Of a DNA stretch of 6,590 nucleotides, positions 4,898-6,590 are shown piece by piece. This stretch comes from JAULUH01 sp032111745. Its GTDB lineage: Bacteria; Chloroflexota; Anaerolineae; JAAEKA01. The notes beneath the pieces were generated by a model. That model was not told where the DNA came from, did not search any database, and saw only the letters and a list, made by a program, of their open reading frames with translations. Made by a program: the position numbers and the translations under genes. How positions within the stretch are numbered: position 1 is the stretch's first letter; each line of letters opens with the position of its first letter. The DNA lies in the NCBI GenBank assembly GCA_032111745.1, contig JAULUH010000569.1, positions 1-6,590 of the forward strand. The letters are read 5' to 3'.

Positions 4898-6154
4898 ATG
4901 TTGCAGAGAAGCTGGAAAGCGCTCCTGTTGATCACCATGCTGGCCCTCGTGCTCGGGGTCGCCCCCGCGGCGCTGGCCCAGGAGACCGTTCAGGAGCCCG
5001 GTGTTGTGCTGGTGGCCGTGGCCCCCGGTAGCCCCGCTGCCACTGCTGGCCTGATCCGGGGCGATATCTTGCTCGCGCTGGATGGCCAGGACGTCAATAC
5101 CCAGGCCGAGCTGGTAGCCGTGCTCCAGGCCAACGCCCCTGGCGACCGCGTGGAGGCCACCTACCAGCGCGGTGGCGCCGAGCGCAAGACGCGCATCACC
5201 CTGGGCGACCGCGACGGGCAGGCCTTCCTCGGCGTGACCGTATTTGTGTCCGCAGAGGAAACGGTGACCGTGCCCGAAGCGGAATCAGAGACGGCACCTG
5301 AAGAGGAGACGGCAACCATACCCGACATCCTCACCCTGCCCACCCAGCTGGCTGGCGGTGCCGTGATCACCGAGGTCGTCGCCGATAGCCCCGCTGAGGC
5401 CGCCGGCCTGGAGGTAGGCGACATCATCACCGCCATGGATGGCACCGACCTGGACGCCAACCACAGTCTGGCCGACCTCGTCGGCTCTTACAGCCCGGGC
5501 GATGAGGTCACCTTGCAGCTCACGCGCGGCGACGAGGAGCTCGAGCTTACGGCTACCCTGGCCGAGAACCCCGACACCGCCGGCAGGGCCTTCCTGGGCG
5601 TCCGCTATGGCGCCGCTATGGCTCCGCTGGCCGGCGGCCGCCTGCGTGAGCTGCAGGATGCCCTGCCTGAGATGCTGGAAGAGGGCCAGGTCCCCGAGGA
5701 GTTGCAGGACGAGCTGGCGCCGCTGCTGGAGCAACTGCAGCAGGGCAGAGGCCGGGGCTTCCGCATGCTCCCCCTGTGGGGCGAGAGCCTGGCTGGCGTC
5801 AGCGTGATGCAGGTCAGCGCCAATAGCCCGGCCAGCACCGCCGGGCTGGTACCAGGTGACATGATCACCGCCATCGATGGCAAGGAGGTCGCCACGTCGG
5901 CCGACGTGGCCGCTATCCTGGCCGAGCTGAAGCCCAAGGACGAGGTAACCCTGACCGTCGCCCGCGCCGGCGAGGACGGCTCCGACGACGAGAGCATGGA
6001 CCTCACCGTCACCCTGGGCCAGCACCCCAACGACGCCACCAGGGCCTACTTGGGCGTCCGCCTGGCCCGTGGCATGGGCATGCACTTCCAGCTGCCCCTG
6101 CTGCCCTCGCTGCCCGAGCAGCCCAAGATGGACCAGGGCTCCTCGAACGGCTAA
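4898..6154 (+). CDS. Secreted protein with three PDZ repeats and no protease domain
   Basis: The 418-residue product starts with a Sec signal peptide: basic n-region MLQRSWK, hydrophobic core 8-22, and probable cleavage after APAALA (residue 27). Three PDZ-like domains follow, at about 33-113, 152-236 and 299-388. Each has the core pattern V...SPA...AGL..GD.I.A.DG (for example SPAEAAGLEVGDIITAMDG, 164-182) and each ends with a similar strand: QAFLGV, RAFLGVRYG and RAYLGVRLA. An acidic linker (119-140, rich in E, T and V) separates the first two. A helix-prone segment rich in E, L and Q (about 248-284) separates the last two. No trypsin-like catalytic domain is present, so it is not HtrA/DegP. 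PDZ domains bind exposed C-termini or extended peptides, so it may sense or scaffold envelope proteins outside the membrane. It lies between the regulator and the probable kinase, with its own promoter. Being an accessory sensor of the two-component system is inference. Confidence 0.88.
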   Translation: MLQRSWKALLLITMLALVLGVAPAALAQETVQEPGVVLVAVAPGSPAATAGLIRGDILLALDGQDVNTQAELVAVLQANAPGDRVEATYQRGGAERKTRITLGDRDGQAFLGVTVFVSAEETVTVPEAESETAPEEETATIPDILTLPTQLAGGAVITEVVADSPAEAAGLEVGDIITAMDGTDLDANHSLADLVGSYSPGDEVTLQLTRGDEELELTATLAENPDTAGRAFLGVRYGAAMAPLAGGRLRELQDALPEMLEEGQVPEELQDELAPLLEQLQQGRGRGFRMLPLWGESLAGVSVMQVSANSPASTAGLVPGDMITAIDGKEVATSADVAAILAELKPKDEVTLTVARAGEDGSDDESMDLTVTLGQHPNDATRAYLGVRLARGMGMHFQLPLLPSLPEQPKMDQGSSNG

Positions 6155-6217
6155 TCACCAACGATTTCCGGTCGGCCAGCCCCACTGCCATCACCAGGTG
6201 CTGCGCCACCAGCCGTA

Positions 6218-6241
6218 GGGGCGGCCTCAGAGGGCCGCCCC
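6218..6241. repeat. GC-rich hairpin, terminator-like or dispersed palindrome
   Basis: GGGGCGGCC (6218-6226) pairs perfectly with GGCCGCCCC (6233-6241) around a 6-base loop, 64 bases after the PDZ stop. The stem is strong, but only scattered Ts follow. It could end or protect the PDZ transcript. The GTAGGGGCGGCC form resembles palindromes scattered through some Chloroflexota and other genomes (recollection, not checked). Confidence 0.65.
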
Positions 6242-6336
6242 CTTCGTGCTTCGCGATTCTTCGTGCTTCGTGCCCTTCGCGGCCCTTCGTGCCATCGTGG
6301 TCCAATCCGTTCGCCCTTCGTGCCATCGTGCTCCAA
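6242..6336. repeat. CTTCGTGC low-complexity repeat tract
   Basis: CTTCGTGC recurs at 6242-6249, 6259-6266, 6266-6273, 6285-6292 and within 6314-6336. The longest direct repeat is 23 bases, at 6283-6305 and 6314-6336, with one mismatch and a 31-base period (core CCCTTCGTGCCATCGTG). It does not code for a credible protein. It fills the spacer between the PDZ gene and the probable kinase gene, so that kinase may need its own promoter. Confidence 0.8.
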
Positions 6337-6386
6337 ACGCCCGTGTAATCCAAACCCCGGTTATCCCAACCCTCAGGCCCTAAACC

Positions 6387-6590
6387 GTGTTCCACTCCAT
6401 CCGCTGGCGCCTGGTCGCCAGCTTCGTCGCCCTCACCGTGCTAACCGTCGCCATCATCGGCGTGGTCGGGCTCTCGCTGCTCAAGCGCCAGACCGAGCAG
6501 CGGGAGCGCGACTACCTGGCCGCCAACGCCACCGCCATCGCCCGCCAGGCCTATCCCCTGCTGGAAAGCGCCTACGGCGCCGAGGGCCTG
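6387..6590 (+). CDS. Probable sensor histidine kinase, N-terminus only
   Basis: The 68 visible codons begin at GTG (6387). A TAA in the same frame at 6381-6383 excludes any start further upstream. The product starts FHSIRWRLVASFVALTVL, a basic amphipathic N-terminus running into one membrane span (about 9-32), followed by LLKRQTEQRERDYLAANA and what looks like the start of an extracytoplasmic, helical sensor region. The N-terminal I-R-W-R-L pattern before the first span is typical of membrane histidine kinases. The position after an OmpR-type regulator supports this. No HAMP, DHp or ATPase motif falls within the window, so the call rests on N-terminus and context. No clear Shine-Dalgarno precedes the GTG. 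The gene is cut by the right edge, not truncated in nature as far as can be seen. Confidence 0.72.
   Translation, partial: MFHSIRWRLVASFVALTVLTVAIIGVVGLSLLKRQTEQRERDYLAANATAIARQAYPLLESAYGAEGL

Noticed and set aside
5285..6085. 266-codon open frame on the minus strand
   Set aside because: It lies opposite the PDZ repeats. Its apparent repeats mirror the PDZ gene, and it has no start signals or domain.
4898..6154. HtrA/DegP protease
   Set aside because: PDZ repeats only. No GNSGG-type serine motif or trypsin fold was found in the translation.

Overview
The window is GC-rich bacterial chromosomal DNA. The composition, the Soj-type ParA, the dispersed AGACTGGNCCAGTCT palindromes, the GGGGCGGCC/GGCCGCCCC hairpin and the CTTCGTGC low-complexity spacer together suggest a member of the Chloroflexota (Anaerolineae-like). 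No rRNA or marker gene is present, so this is an inference, not an identification.

Layout. Positions 1-710 (minus strand) hold the N-terminal part of a DUF58-family membrane protein that runs off the left edge. A divergent 62-residue single-pass membrane protein (810-998, plus) follows, with a near-consensus promoter lying over the DUF58 start codon. The spacer 999-1322 carries a nested palindromic repeat, a promoter with short tandem repeats, a 14-bp palindrome and a possible 10-residue leader peptide. Next is a Tat-exported serine hydrolase of the beta-lactamase/class C family (1323-2633). Its other flank (2634-2893) carries a second copy of the nested palindrome and an extended -10 promoter.

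From 2894 to the right edge all genes are on the plus strand. A ParA/Soj ATPase (2894-3640) overlaps by 11 bases a 141-residue protein with a DUF4177-like C-terminal domain (3630-4055). An OmpR/PhoB-type response regulator starts 10 bases later (4066-4764). A promoter with a TTAACC-type direct repeat then precedes a secreted protein of three PDZ repeats and no protease domain (4898-6154). A repeat-rich spacer (6155-6386) leads to the N-terminus of a membrane protein, probably the sensor histidine kinase partner of the regulator (6387 to the edge).

How the genes may work together. The right half reads as an envelope two-component module: regulator, secreted PDZ protein and probable kinase. The regulator is co-transcribed with a ParA-type positioning ATPase and a non-ParB small partner. 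No parB or parS was seen here. The most unusual features are the ParA/small-protein pair tied to a response regulator, the protease-less triple-PDZ protein inside a two-component locus, and the matching palindromic repeats on both sides of the hydrolase gene.
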